Assembly (NCBI GenBank): GCA_903835065.1
Contig: CAILLO010000047.1
Location: 124,001-188,000, forward strand
Length of the DNA: 64,000 bases
Reading direction: 5' to 3'
From: an uncultured Eubacteriales bacterium
GTDB lineage: Bacteria; Bacillota; Clostridia; Saccharofermentanales; UBA5734
This document shows, one piece after another, positions 40,350-48,349 of the stretch. The translations under genes and the position numbers were made by a program. The notes below the pieces were generated by a model that saw only the letters and a list, made by a program, of their open reading frames with translations, was not told the DNA's origin and ran no database searches. The first letter of the stretch is position 1; each line of letters opens with the position of its first letter.

Positions 40350-42368
40350 TCAGGGCTTCAGGCCATCGACCTTGCGCAGGGCGAGATAAAGGGCGGGCAG
40401 CAGCAGACCGGCCGCGAAGGCGGAGGCGACCGCGATCATCGCGGGGGTCAGCGAGGACGGGGGCAGAATCACGTCGTCGCCATAGAACGAGTCGACGTCC
40501 CAGGGACCCTCGAGGGGAACGGGAACTCCGAATTCATCCGCGTTCCAGCCTGGACCGGCAGGCGGGACGACGGTACCGCCCGCACCCGGCGTGACGTCGG
40601 GCGCGTCGGTCGGCGCGGCATCGGGCGTCGAGGTCGCTTCGGGCGCCGCGGCCGTGGGGGGATCGGTCGGCGCGGCATCGGGCGTGACGGTCGGCTGGAC
40701 GTCGTCGGGCTCCCCCGTCGGGAAGGCCTGCTCGAAGGTCATCCCGTCCGGCACGAACTTGTCGACCAGCCCCGTGTCGGAGGAGTTCCCCGCCGCGTCG
40801 TAGGCGAAGAGACGGATGATCTGGGGATCGGCGGTGTCGATCCCGGTCATGGTCCCCTGGAGTTCCGGGCCGACGTCCACGCTGCTCTCGTCGCCGTTCG
40901 GATCGATGTACTTGAGCTCGTATCCCGCCACCGAGAGGTTGTCGCAGGCCGCGGGCCAGGAATAGGTGATCGTGTTCTTCGTCTTCGAGACGAGATGAAG
41001 GGCGGCGCCGGTATTCCAGGCAGGGGAGATGCGGTCGACGAGAATCGAGGCGGCGGGGTAGGGGTGGTCGGAGGCGGTCCCGTCTCCCAATTGTCCGGAT
41101 CCGTTGCGGCCCATGCCGCCGAGCTGTCCCTTGACGCCGAGGATCAGGGTATGCGACCCGCTGGTCGCGATCGCTTCGAACGGAAGGAAGACGGAGCCGG
41201 TCCACCCGTTGGAAGTGGCCACGAGGGGAGTGGGAACGGTGCAGGCCTGGATGGTGGGGCCCAGTCCGAGGGCGCCGTCGATGTTGGAACCGAAGACGAG
41301 GATGCGGGACTTCCGGGCTCCGGTGCGGTCGAGCAGGGGCTGCACGACCAGGGAGACGCCGGCTCCGGCCGCGATCAGGGATACCTGGTCGTTCCCGGGG
41401 ATCTCGTCGCCCGTGAGGTCCACGCGGACCGGACGGGTGGCGATCGCGGCGGAATCGGGCATCCTGCCCTGACCCAGCTGGCCCGCGGAGTCCGAACCCC
41501 AGGCCCAGACGTTCCGGAGAACCGTGCCGTCGGCCTGCTTCGTCTCCACGACCGCGAGGGCGTGGTCCGCCCCGGCCGCGATCGCGACGACATCCTCGAG
41601 ACCGATGACGTTCGCGGGCTGCCCGCGGGTGACCGTGCCGCCGTCCCCGAGCTGGCCCGAACGGTTGTCGCCGAAGGCCATCACGTTGCCGTTGCGGGTG
41701 ACGTACATGGAGAAATACTGACCGGCCGCGATCGCGATCGCGCCGCTCTGCACGATGCAGACGGGCGTGAGCACGCGGGTGCCGAGCGTCGTGCCGTCGA
41801 CGTCCTTGATCGATTCCGAATCGAAGTTCCCGACCTCGAATTCGGTGTTGCGGCCCCATGCGTAGACGGCGCCGTCGGCGGTCAGCGCGAGCGAGTGGTG
41901 CGCGCCCGCGGCGACGGCGACGACCGGAGGCAGCCCCTCGACCTTGACGGGAACCGAGGAATTCTTGGTATCTCCGGTTCCGAGCTGACCGTAGAGGTTG
42001 CGGCCCCAGGCGTAGACGCTGCCGTCGGACGTCACGGCCAGGCTGTGCCAGTATCCGGCCGCGATCGCGACGACGTCGGTCGGATAGTCGAGCTCGGTCG
42101 GAATGCTGCGACCCACGTTGGTGCCGTCTCCGAGCTCTCCGTAGGTGTTGTCGCCGAACGTGAGCAAGCGGCCGTCGTAGTTCAGCACGAGACTGTGCTG
42201 GAGACCCGTGGCGATGGCGGCGGTCGTCGAGGAGGAAACGGCCTGCGACGGGTCGGTCGTACCGTCGGCCAGGACGGGAGAGAACGGAAGGAAGACCAGG
42301 GCCAGGGAGAGCGCGAGCAGCGGCAGGACCGCCCAGAGGCGCCGGGACTTCGAGATCGTCATGAGCAT
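40350..42368 (-). CDS. RCC1-repeat surface protein with FN3-like domain (upstream copy)
   Basis: 672 residues with the same layout as the downstream copy. A signal peptide ends near VLADG. RCC1 repeats with clear motifs follow (TFGDNTYGELGDG, YAWGRNLYGQLGTG, AWGSDSAGQLGQG). Then come an FN3-like domain (TKNTITYSWPA onward), a low-complexity Pro/Thr/Ala/Asp linker with an internal repeat, and a C-terminal membrane helix. Bacterial RCC1 proteins are mostly uncharacterised; a protein- or glycan-binding role is inference. GGAGG lies 9 bases before ATG 42368. Its promoter is at 42426-42455. Confidence 0.86.
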   Translation of the reverse strand: MLMTISKSRRLWAVLPLLALSLALVFLPFSPVLADGTTDPSQAVSSSTTAAIATGLQHSLVLNYDGRLLTFGDNTYGELGDGTNVGRSIPTELDYPTDVVAIAAGYWHSLAVTSDGSVYAWGRNLYGQLGTGDTKNSSVPVKVEGLPPVVAVAAGAHHSLALTADGAVYAWGRNTEFEVGNFDSESIKDVDGTTLGTRVLTPVCIVQSGAIAIAAGQYFSMYVTRNGNVMAFGDNRSGQLGDGGTVTRGQPANVIGLEDVVAIAAGADHALAVVETKQADGTVLRNVWAWGSDSAGQLGQGRMPDSAAIATRPVRVDLTGDEIPGNDQVSLIAAGAGVSLVVQPLLDRTGARKSRILVFGSNIDGALGLGPTIQACTVPTPLVATSNGWTGSVFLPFEAIATSGSHTLILGVKGQLGGMGRNGSGQLGDGTASDHPYPAASILVDRISPAWNTGAALHLVSKTKNTITYSWPAACDNLSVAGYELKYIDPNGDESSVDVGPELQGTMTGIDTADPQIIRLFAYDAAGNSSDTGLVDKFVPDGMTFEQAFPTGEPDDVQPTVTPDAAPTDPPTAAAPEATSTPDAAPTDAPDVTPGAGGTVVPPAGPGWNADEFGVPVPLEGPWDVDSFYGDDVILPPSSLTPAMIAVASAFAAGLLLPALYLALRKVDGLKP
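40602..40690. repeat. Direct repeat in RCC1 linker
   Basis: The segment GTCGGCGCGGCATCGGGCGT occurs twice within this stretch, around 40610 and 40668. It encodes the repeated PDAAPTD unit of the Pro/Thr linker on the minus strand. Confidence 0.6.
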
Positions 42369-42425
42369 CGGTCGGAACCTCCGGTTGACTCTCGGATCGG
42401 GCATGCGGACGAAGGATACCCGGAC

Positions 42426-42455
42426 AATATACCACCCGTGGGAGCCTACTTTCAA
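42426..42455 (-). promoter_or_regulatory. Predicted promoter of the RCC1 operon
   Basis: On the minus strand, TTGAAA (complement of 42450-42455), an 18-base spacer and TATATT (complement of 42426-42431). It is back to back with the T-box promoter. Confidence 0.6.
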
Positions 42456-42474
42456 ATGAGTTCGAACCCCGGAG

Positions 42475-42504
42475 TTGACAAGGCGGCGGAGTGCCGAATA
42501 TAAT
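42475..42504 (+). promoter_or_regulatory. Promoter of the Trp T-box leader
   Basis: Perfect TTGACA at 42475-42480, an 18-base spacer and perfect TATAAT at 42499-42504. Confidence 0.75.
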
Positions 42505-42510
42505 CCACAC

Positions 42511-42818
42511 AAATCGAATACGATCCTTGGACCGGAACGAGTACTCTGTAATCCGATGACCCAGCGAGCCGGCGGTTGGTGGAAGGCCCGGCGCATCAGG
42601 GACAGGCGAATGGATCCGCGAGGAGCGAGGGGGAAATCCCGAGGGCCGCAGGGCCGCACGGACTGTATCCCGAGCCGCATTCCCGGCGTTAGGTGGGAAG
42701 GGCATCAAGACCTTCGAAGGAAGGAAGCGTGCCTGGAGAAGATGGACCCTGACGGGTCCAAGATGGGTGGCACCGCGAAGCCATATCGCCCCATTGTTGT
42801 GGGCGATATGGCTTTTTT
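42511..42818 (+). promoter_or_regulatory. T-box riboswitch, tryptophan-specific
   Basis: A leader of about 300 bases with the T-box landmarks in order. Stem I has an AGTA element (about 42540) and the GACCCAGCGAGCCGG distal region. The likely specifier GAA-TGG-A has codon TGG at 42611-42613. The conserved GGGTGGCACCGCG antiterminator box is at 42765-42777, and an intrinsic terminator follows. The bulge UGGC (42768-42771) would pair with a GCCA 3' end, fitting tRNA-Trp with discriminator G73. Uncharged tRNA-Trp should therefore permit readthrough into trpB2. This is the only content of the 520-base gap apart from the two promoters and a short ribosome-binding region. Confidence 0.93.
42779..42818 (+). 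terminator. T-box terminator hairpin
   Basis: A 13-bp stem (42779-42791 with 42801-42813) followed by TTTTT. Its 5' arm begins directly after the T-box sequence, so antiterminator and terminator exclude each other. Confidence 0.92.
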
Positions 42819-42889
42819 GCATTCCGCGGCGGCCCACGGCCGCAGTGCCCCGACCGGAGAGACCGGCGGCGGCGGAAAGGAGCATGACC

Positions 42890-44257
42890 ATGGCCAGCAA
42901 GAAGGACGTCATCCGAGTGGACCTGCCCGACAGCGAGATCCCGAAGCAGTGGTACAACATCGTCGCCGACATGCCGAACAAGCCCGCGCCTTACTTCCAC
43001 CCCGGCACGAAGCAGCCCATCGGTCCCGCCGACATGCAGGCCATCTTCCCGATGGAACTGATCATGCAGGAGATGTCCGCGGACCGCTACATCGACATCC
43101 CGGACGAAGTCCGCGACCTCTACCGCCAGTACCGCCCGACGCCCCTGTTCCGCGCCCGCGGCCTCGAGAAGGCCCTCGGCACGCCGGCCCGCATCTACTA
43201 CAAATACGAGGGCGGCAACGCGACCGGCAGCCACAAGCTCAACACCGCCCTCGCGCAGGCCTACTACAACAAGCAGGCCGGCCTGAAGCGCATCGCGACC
43301 GAGACGGGCGCCGGCCAGTGGGGCTCGGCCATGAGCATGGCCACGAACCACTTCGGCCTGGACTGCACCGTCTACATGGTCAAGGTCAGCTACGAGCAGA
43401 AGCCCTACCGCCGTTCGCTCATGGAGACCTTCGGAGCGACGGTCCACGCCAGTCCGTCCCCGCTGACGCACGCCGGCCAGGCCGTCCTCGACGAGCATCC
43501 GCACTCCACCGGCAGTCTCGGCATCGCGATCTCCGAGGCCGTCGAGGACGCCGCGACGCATGGCGACACCAACTACTGCCTCGGCAGCGTGCTCAACCAC
43601 GTGTGCCTGCACCAGACCGTGATCGGCCAGGAAGCCAAGAAGCAGCTCGCCAGCATCGACGAATACCCGGACGTCGTCTTCGCCTGCGTCGGCGGAGGCA
43701 GCAACTTCTCCGGCATGAGCTTCCCTTTCCTCCAGGACAAGTTCAAGGGCGGCAAGGTCCGCTGCGTCGCCGTCGAGCCCGAAGCCTGCCCCACCCTGAC
43801 CCGGGGCACGTACGCCTTCGACTACAGCGACGTCGCGCATCTTGCTCCGATCTCGAAGATGTACACCCTCGGCGCCGACTTCGTGCCGGCCGGCATCCAC
43901 GCGGGCGGTCTCCGCTACCACGGCGACTCCCCGCTCGTCAGCCAGCTCTTCCACGAAGGCATCATCGAGGCGCAGGCCTACGAGCAGATCCCCGTGTTCG
44001 ACGCGGCGGTCCAGTTCGCCCGCACCGAAGGCATCGTGCCGGCGCCCGAGTCGTCCCATGCGATCCGCGCCGCGATCGACGAGGCGCTGCGCTGCAAGGA
44101 AAGCGGCGAGTCGAAGGTCATCCTCTTCAACCTCTCCGGCAACGGGTACTTCGACATGACGGCCTACGACATGTACTTCCACCACACGATGAAGGACAGC
44201 AAGGTTTCGGACGCCTCCATCGCGCAGGGCCTGAAGGGCCTGCCGGTCTTCGGCTGA
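42890..44257 (+). CDS. trpB2: Tryptophan synthase beta-like protein, TrpB2 type
   Basis: 455-residue PLP enzyme of the TrpB2 branch, which makes tryptophan from indole and serine. The N-terminal WYNIVADMPNKPAP segment and about 450-residue length mark TrpB2 rather than TrpB1. The PLP lysine is K116 (TGSHKLNTA). The phosphate loop is CVGGGSNFSG. ATG 42890 is preferred over 42884 because AAAGGAG is 7 bases before it and only 1 base before the other. No trpA or other trp gene is adjacent, so indole must come from elsewhere. Control by the upstream Trp T-box is clear. Confidence 0.93.
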   Translation: MASKKDVIRVDLPDSEIPKQWYNIVADMPNKPAPYFHPGTKQPIGPADMQAIFPMELIMQEMSADRYIDIPDEVRDLYRQYRPTPLFRARGLEKALGTPARIYYKYEGGNATGSHKLNTALAQAYYNKQAGLKRIATETGAGQWGSAMSMATNHFGLDCTVYMVKVSYEQKPYRRSLMETFGATVHASPSPLTHAGQAVLDEHPHSTGSLGIAISEAVEDAATHGDTNYCLGSVLNHVCLHQTVIGQEAKKQLASIDEYPDVVFACVGGGSNFSGMSFPFLQDKFKGGKVRCVAVEPEACPTLTRGTYAFDYSDVAHLAPISKMYTLGADFVPAGIHAGGLRYHGDSPLVSQLFHEGIIEAQAYEQIPVFDAAVQFARTEGIVPAPESSHAIRAAIDEALRCKESGESKVILFNLSGNGYFDMTAYDMYFHHTMKDSKVSDASIAQGLKGLPVFG

Positions 44258-44326
44258 CCCGGAGACTCCCCGCGCCGGGAGCCGCCCTTCATGGACGGAG
44301 CCCGGCGTCAGGGGTATAACAGGCGT

Positions 44327-45634
44327 ATGGAAACCATCGAAGCCCGCCTGATCCCGGACGATGTCCTCGCCGTGCTCTCGACGCTCGAGGCGTCCGGACG
44401 CGAAGCCTACCTCGTCGGCGGGTGCGTCCGCGACCTCGTCGGCGGCCGCGCCCCCAAGGACTACGACGTCGCCACTTCGTCGCTTGCGGACGAGGTGGCG
44501 TCGCTCTTCGCCCGGACGGTCCCGACCGGCCTGAAACACGGCACGGTGACCGTGCTCACGGATTCCCGCGCGGTGGAGGTCACCACGTTCCGCAGCGAAG
44601 CGGGCTACCACGACCACCGCAGACCCTCCGAAGTGACCTTCCACGGCGACCTCGCGCTCGATCTCGCGCGCAGGGACTTCACCTGCAACGCGATGGCCTG
44701 GTCCCCCGGGGCGGGCCTGGTGGACCTCTTCGGCGGGATTCCCGACATGGAGGCGCGGATCCTCAGGACCGTCGGGGACCCGTCCGACCGATTCCACGAA
44801 GATGCCCTGCGCATGCTCCGTGCCGTCCGGTTCAGCTGCGCGCTCGGATATGCGCCCGTCGCGTCCCTCACGGCTGCCTGCGGGCGCCACGCGGACCTCC
44901 TGTCCCATGTCAGCGTCGAACGCATCGCCGCGGAATGCACGAAGATCTTCGATTCTCCGTGTCCGGCCCGTCTCCGCGACTTCGACGGCTGCCGGATCCT
45001 CGAGGCGGCCTTCGAACGGGTCCTGCCCTCCGGCGGCTCGGAAGCCGGTTTCGCCTTCGGCGCCTACCTCGCCGGGTCCCTCGCTTCCTTCGGGCCATCC
45101 GCCGAAGCCGGTTATGCGCTGCTCCTGCTGCATGGCGCGCGCAACGGGGGACTCCCTTGCGACGACCTGCCCGCCGCCCGCCACCGTCTCATGTCGGGCC
45201 ATCGCCTTTCCTCGAGGACCGCTTCCGGAGCGGCTGCGCTCGCCTTCGTCGCGACCGCGCTCTCCGCGCTTCCATCGGCTCCGCAGGCCCCGGCTCCGCC
45301 CGCCGTCCGGCGCGTCGCGGCCTCCCTCTCCCGCATTTCCGGGATGTATGGACCCGAAGCCCGGCGGTGTCTCGCCGAGGGGGCGAGGCTGCTCGCGGCG
45401 GTGGACCCTCTGGCCGATGGAGCGGTCGTCGCGGCGGCGGCCAGGGTCGCGGAGGAGTCGGATCCCGTGACGCCGGACGAACTCGTCGTCACCGGAGCCG
45501 ACCTCGTGGCGGGGGGCCACCCGGCCGGTCCGTCTCTCGGACGGTTGCGGCTGCGGCTTCTCGACGCCGTGCTCGATGACCCGTCGCGGAACGACCGCGA
45601 GGCTTTGTCGGTGCTGCTGGAAGGTATGGTATAA
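44327..45634 (+). CDS. cca: CCA tRNA nucleotidyltransferase / poly(A) polymerase family
   Basis: 435-residue class II nucleotidyltransferase. The head domain has the motifs YLVGGCVRDLVGG and KDYDVATS with the metal-binding Asp pair, then RRDFTCNAMAW and the neck motif DPSDRFHEDALRMLRAVRF. The C-terminal half is Ala-rich and less conserved. Choice between CCA-adding enzyme and an A-adding or poly(A) polymerase relative cannot be made by eye; the one tRNA seen encodes its own CCA. The start is METIEARLIP (44327); an ATG at 44291 is possible. A TATAAC just before 44327 may mean a near-leaderless transcript. Confidence 0.88.
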   Translation: METIEARLIPDDVLAVLSTLEASGREAYLVGGCVRDLVGGRAPKDYDVATSSLADEVASLFARTVPTGLKHGTVTVLTDSRAVEVTTFRSEAGYHDHRRPSEVTFHGDLALDLARRDFTCNAMAWSPGAGLVDLFGGIPDMEARILRTVGDPSDRFHEDALRMLRAVRFSCALGYAPVASLTAACGRHADLLSHVSVERIAAECTKIFDSPCPARLRDFDGCRILEAAFERVLPSGGSEAGFAFGAYLAGSLASFGPSAEAGYALLLLHGARNGGLPCDDLPAARHRLMSGHRLSSRTASGAAALAFVATALSALPSAPQAPAPPAVRRVAASLSRISGMYGPEARRCLAEGARLLAAVDPLADGAVVAAAARVAEESDPVTPDELVVTGADLVAGGHPAGPSLGRLRLRLLDAVLDDPSRNDREALSVLLEGMV

Positions 45635-45635
45635 T
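45605..45635 (+). promoter_or_regulatory. Predicted extended -10 promoter of PP2C-like/LysM gene
   Basis: TTGTCG at 45605-45610, a 19-base spacer and TG-G-TATAAT (TATAAT 45630-45635), overlapping the end of cca. Confidence 0.5.
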
Positions 45636-45701
45636 CGGTTCAGTTTTTCGGGGAAACACGGACGCATGCTTGCGATCGCGTGTCACCCAGAAGGAGTTTC
45701 G

Positions 45702-47150
45702 ATGGCTAGGACCGCACGAATCGCTACCACGGTGACCGCACGATACAGCCCCGCGTCCGGCGCGAAAGATGGATTCTGGCTGGATGGACGCCTGTCCGGC
45801 CGAAGAGAGTCCCGGATGGCCGACATCACGCTCGACCGGGAGGACCGCGGCGCCTTCTTCGCCGTCTTCGCCCGCCCCGCCGCCAGCGGCGACGCCGAGG
45901 CCGACAACGCCTCCGTCAGGCGTGCGCTCGACCGGATGTCGAACGACGTGAAGAACACCACGCGCAACATCGACACCGAGATCAACGAGCTCGCCGACTG
46001 CGCCGTCGAAGTGTGCGGGCGCATCTCGATCTCCCAGGAAGGCGTCCGCCAGCCGTATTTCGCCGGCGTGATCGTGAAGGACAACGAGGTCGCCGCCGTG
46101 ACGATGGGCCGCGGCTGCGCCTACCTGTACCGCGGCGACGCGCTGTATCCGCTGACCGGCGACGACTTCGTCCTCGAACCCGTCGACGCGCTCGGCAACG
46201 TGGTGCACAATCTCGAGGCCTACTGCGCCGGGACCGCCGGCACGGTCCGCTATTCCAACATCGCCCCGCTCCTCCCGGACGACTGTCTGATCGTGTGCAA
46301 CCGCGAGGTCATGGAGACGCTCGGGCAGAAGGAAGTGCTCCGTCTCCTCTATGAAGCCGAGGACCAGTGCGATGCGGCAGGGCTCATGGTCACGTCCGCG
46401 TCCGCGAAGTCTCCGGGCCTCCCGGTCCAGTTCCTGATCGGCTTCGCAGAAACCGTCAACAACGGCGAACGCGGTTCCCGCGCCGTCCCGTTCCGCGCCG
46501 AGAAGGGATCCGTGGGCGCGGCCGCCGCCATGTCGGCCGCCGCGGCCGGTCCCTTCGCCGCCTTCCGCGGCAAGGCGTCCGAACCGGTGGAGGAGATCGA
46601 GGACGAAGGGGAAGAGCCCGACGAGGCGGCCTTCCACTCCGAGCCGGTCGCAGCCTCGGCCGCCGTCTCCTCGAAGCGCACGGCGCCCCCGCCGCCCCGC
46701 CCCGACCACATCCGCCGCGAGCAGCCCAGCCGCCGCGGTCCGGGCCTCGACCCGCGCAAGATCGCCCTCGCCCTCCTGATGGTCGCCATCGCGGCCGGCA
46801 GCATCTTCGCGATCTACAAGATCCTGACCGGCAACGGGCCCGCCGTCACGCCGACGACCGCGCCGACGGCCACGGCGGCTCCGACACTCGAGACGACTCC
46901 CGGACAGGAAACGCCCACGCCGACCGCCGGCGAACTCTCCACGCCGACGCCCGCTCCAGGTTCGCCGACCGCCGCGCCCAAACTGTATACGGTCCAGAGC
47001 GGCGACAGCCTCTATCGGATCTGCATGAACAACTACGGCACGGCTTCGGATACGCTCTACCAGAAGATCATGGCCGCCAACATCGCCACGTACCCGAGTT
47101 TCACGAGCGCCGACAAGATCCAGCCCGGCTGGGTCCTGACCCTGCCGTAG
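45702..47150 (+). CDS. Degenerate PP2C-like / transmembrane / LysM protein
   Basis: 482 residues. The first about 260 residues look like a PP2C phosphatase fold (ending strand region GCAYLYRGDALYPLTGDD, like the GDSRAYLLR-QLT-DHS run of PP2C). The metal-binding Asp motifs are not recognisable, so it is probably inactive. An acidic, Pro/Arg-rich linker leads to one membrane helix (about residues 347-370). A Thr/Pro linker and a C-terminal LysM domain (LYTVQSGDSLYRIC to WVLTLP) complete the protein. The layout joins a cytoplasmic domain to a peptidoglycan-binding domain outside. AAGGAG lies 6 bases before ATG. No partner kinase gene is nearby. Confidence 0.72.
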   Translation: MARTARIATTVTARYSPASGAKDGFWLDGRLSGRRESRMADITLDREDRGAFFAVFARPAASGDAEADNASVRRALDRMSNDVKNTTRNIDTEINELADCAVEVCGRISISQEGVRQPYFAGVIVKDNEVAAVTMGRGCAYLYRGDALYPLTGDDFVLEPVDALGNVVHNLEAYCAGTAGTVRYSNIAPLLPDDCLIVCNREVMETLGQKEVLRLLYEAEDQCDAAGLMVTSASAKSPGLPVQFLIGFAETVNNGERGSRAVPFRAEKGSVGAAAAMSAAAAGPFAAFRGKASEPVEEIEDEGEEPDEAAFHSEPVAASAAVSSKRTAPPPPRPDHIRREQPSRRGPGLDPRKIALALLMVAIAAGSIFAIYKILTGNGPAVTPTTAPTATAAPTLETTPGQETPTPTAGELSTPTPAPGSPTAAPKLYTVQSGDSLYRICMNNYGTASDTLYQKIMAANIATYPSFTSADKIQPGWVLTLP

Positions 47151-47214
47151 CCAGCCTCCCTATCGCGACGCCCCCCTCGCGTTCCTCCGGGAACAGAACA
47201 GGAGACGTTCCTCC

Positions 47215-48282
47215 ATGCACAAGCGACTCTTCATTCCGGGTCCCGTCGAAGTCCGCCCCGACGTCCTCGCGAGGATGTCCACTCCGATGATCGGACACCG
47301 CTCCAAGTCCGCTTCCGCCCTCCAGGCCGGCATCGCGGACAAGATGCGGACCCTGATGTATACGAAGAACGAGATCCTCCTTTCGACTTCGTCGGGCAGC
47401 GGACTCATGGAGGGCGCGATCCGCTCCTGCACCCGAAGGCGCGCCGCCGTGTTCTCGATCGGCGCCTTCGGCGACCGATGGTACAAGATGGCGACGTCGA
47501 ACAACGTGCCGGCGGACCTGTTCTCCGTCGAACCGGGCCGGGCGACCCTGCCGGAGCAGGTCGAGGCCGCGCTCGCCACGGGCGCCTACGACCTCGTGAC
47601 CGTGACCCACAACGAAACCGCGACCGGTGTGATGAATCCCGTCGACGGCATCGCCGAGGTCCTGCGCCGCCACCCCGGCGTCGTCTGGTGCGTCGACGCC
47701 GTGAGCTCCCTCGGCGGGGCGAAGATCGAAGTCGATCGTCTCGGCATCGACGTCTGCATCACGTCCTCCCAGAAGTGCCTCGGGCTGCCGCCCGGCCTCG
47801 CCGTCTGCTCGGTCTCCGAGAAGGCGATCCGCGCCGCGGAGCAGGTCCCCTTCCGGGGCCTGTACTTCGACCTCGTCGAGTTGTACCGGTTCGTGCGGGA
47901 GAAGGAGAGCCAATACCCCGCGACGCCCTCCCTCTCCCACATGTTCGCGCTCGACTACCAGCTCGACCGCATCCTCGCCGAAGGCCCGGAGAACCGGTTC
48001 GCGCGTCACCAGGCGATGGCCGGCCGCGTGCGGGACTGGGCGGATTCGAATTTCGCGCTCTACTCCGACCCGGCGCATCTGTCCGATACGGTGACCTGCA
48101 TCTCCAACACGCGGAACCTCGACGTCTCCGCGCTCAACAAGCGCCTCGGGGATGTCGGCTACACGATCTCGAACGGCTACGGCGCTCTGAAGGACAAGAC
48201 CTTCCGCATCGCCCACATGGCGGACGCCACGCTCGACGACGTGAACGGGCTCCTGACCGCCATCGACGCCCTGCTGGCCTGA
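47215..48282 (+). CDS. Class V aminotransferase, probable phosphoserine aminotransferase (SerC-like)
   Basis: 355-residue PLP enzyme of the alanine-glyoxylate/serine aminotransferase family. Visible are FIPGPVEVRPDVL at the N-terminus, SSGSGLMEGAI, VDAVSSLGG, and the PLP lysine K187 in TSSQKCLGLPPG. Sequence alone would allow serine-pyruvate or alanine-glyoxylate activity. Location 67 bases upstream of serA argues for the transamination of 3-phosphohydroxypyruvate, the next step after SerA. CAGGAG precedes the ATG. Confidence 0.85.
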   Translation: MHKRLFIPGPVEVRPDVLARMSTPMIGHRSKSASALQAGIADKMRTLMYTKNEILLSTSSGSGLMEGAIRSCTRRRAAVFSIGAFGDRWYKMATSNNVPADLFSVEPGRATLPEQVEAALATGAYDLVTVTHNETATGVMNPVDGIAEVLRRHPGVVWCVDAVSSLGGAKIEVDRLGIDVCITSSQKCLGLPPGLAVCSVSEKAIRAAEQVPFRGLYFDLVELYRFVREKESQYPATPSLSHMFALDYQLDRILAEGPENRFARHQAMAGRVRDWADSNFALYSDPAHLSDTVTCISNTRNLDVSALNKRLGDVGYTISNGYGALKDKTFRIAHMADATLDDVNGLLTAIDALLA

Positions 48283-48349
48283 CTGCGGACCGCTCCGCCG
48301 TCGGGATGCGTCGGAGTCGCGCGGGCCCATCCGAGAGGAGGACCTTTCC

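Noticed and set aside
42475-44319. A 614-codon frame covering the T-box and trpB2
   Set aside because: Begins at the -35 box, crosses the riboswitch and terminator and lies out of frame with TrpB2.
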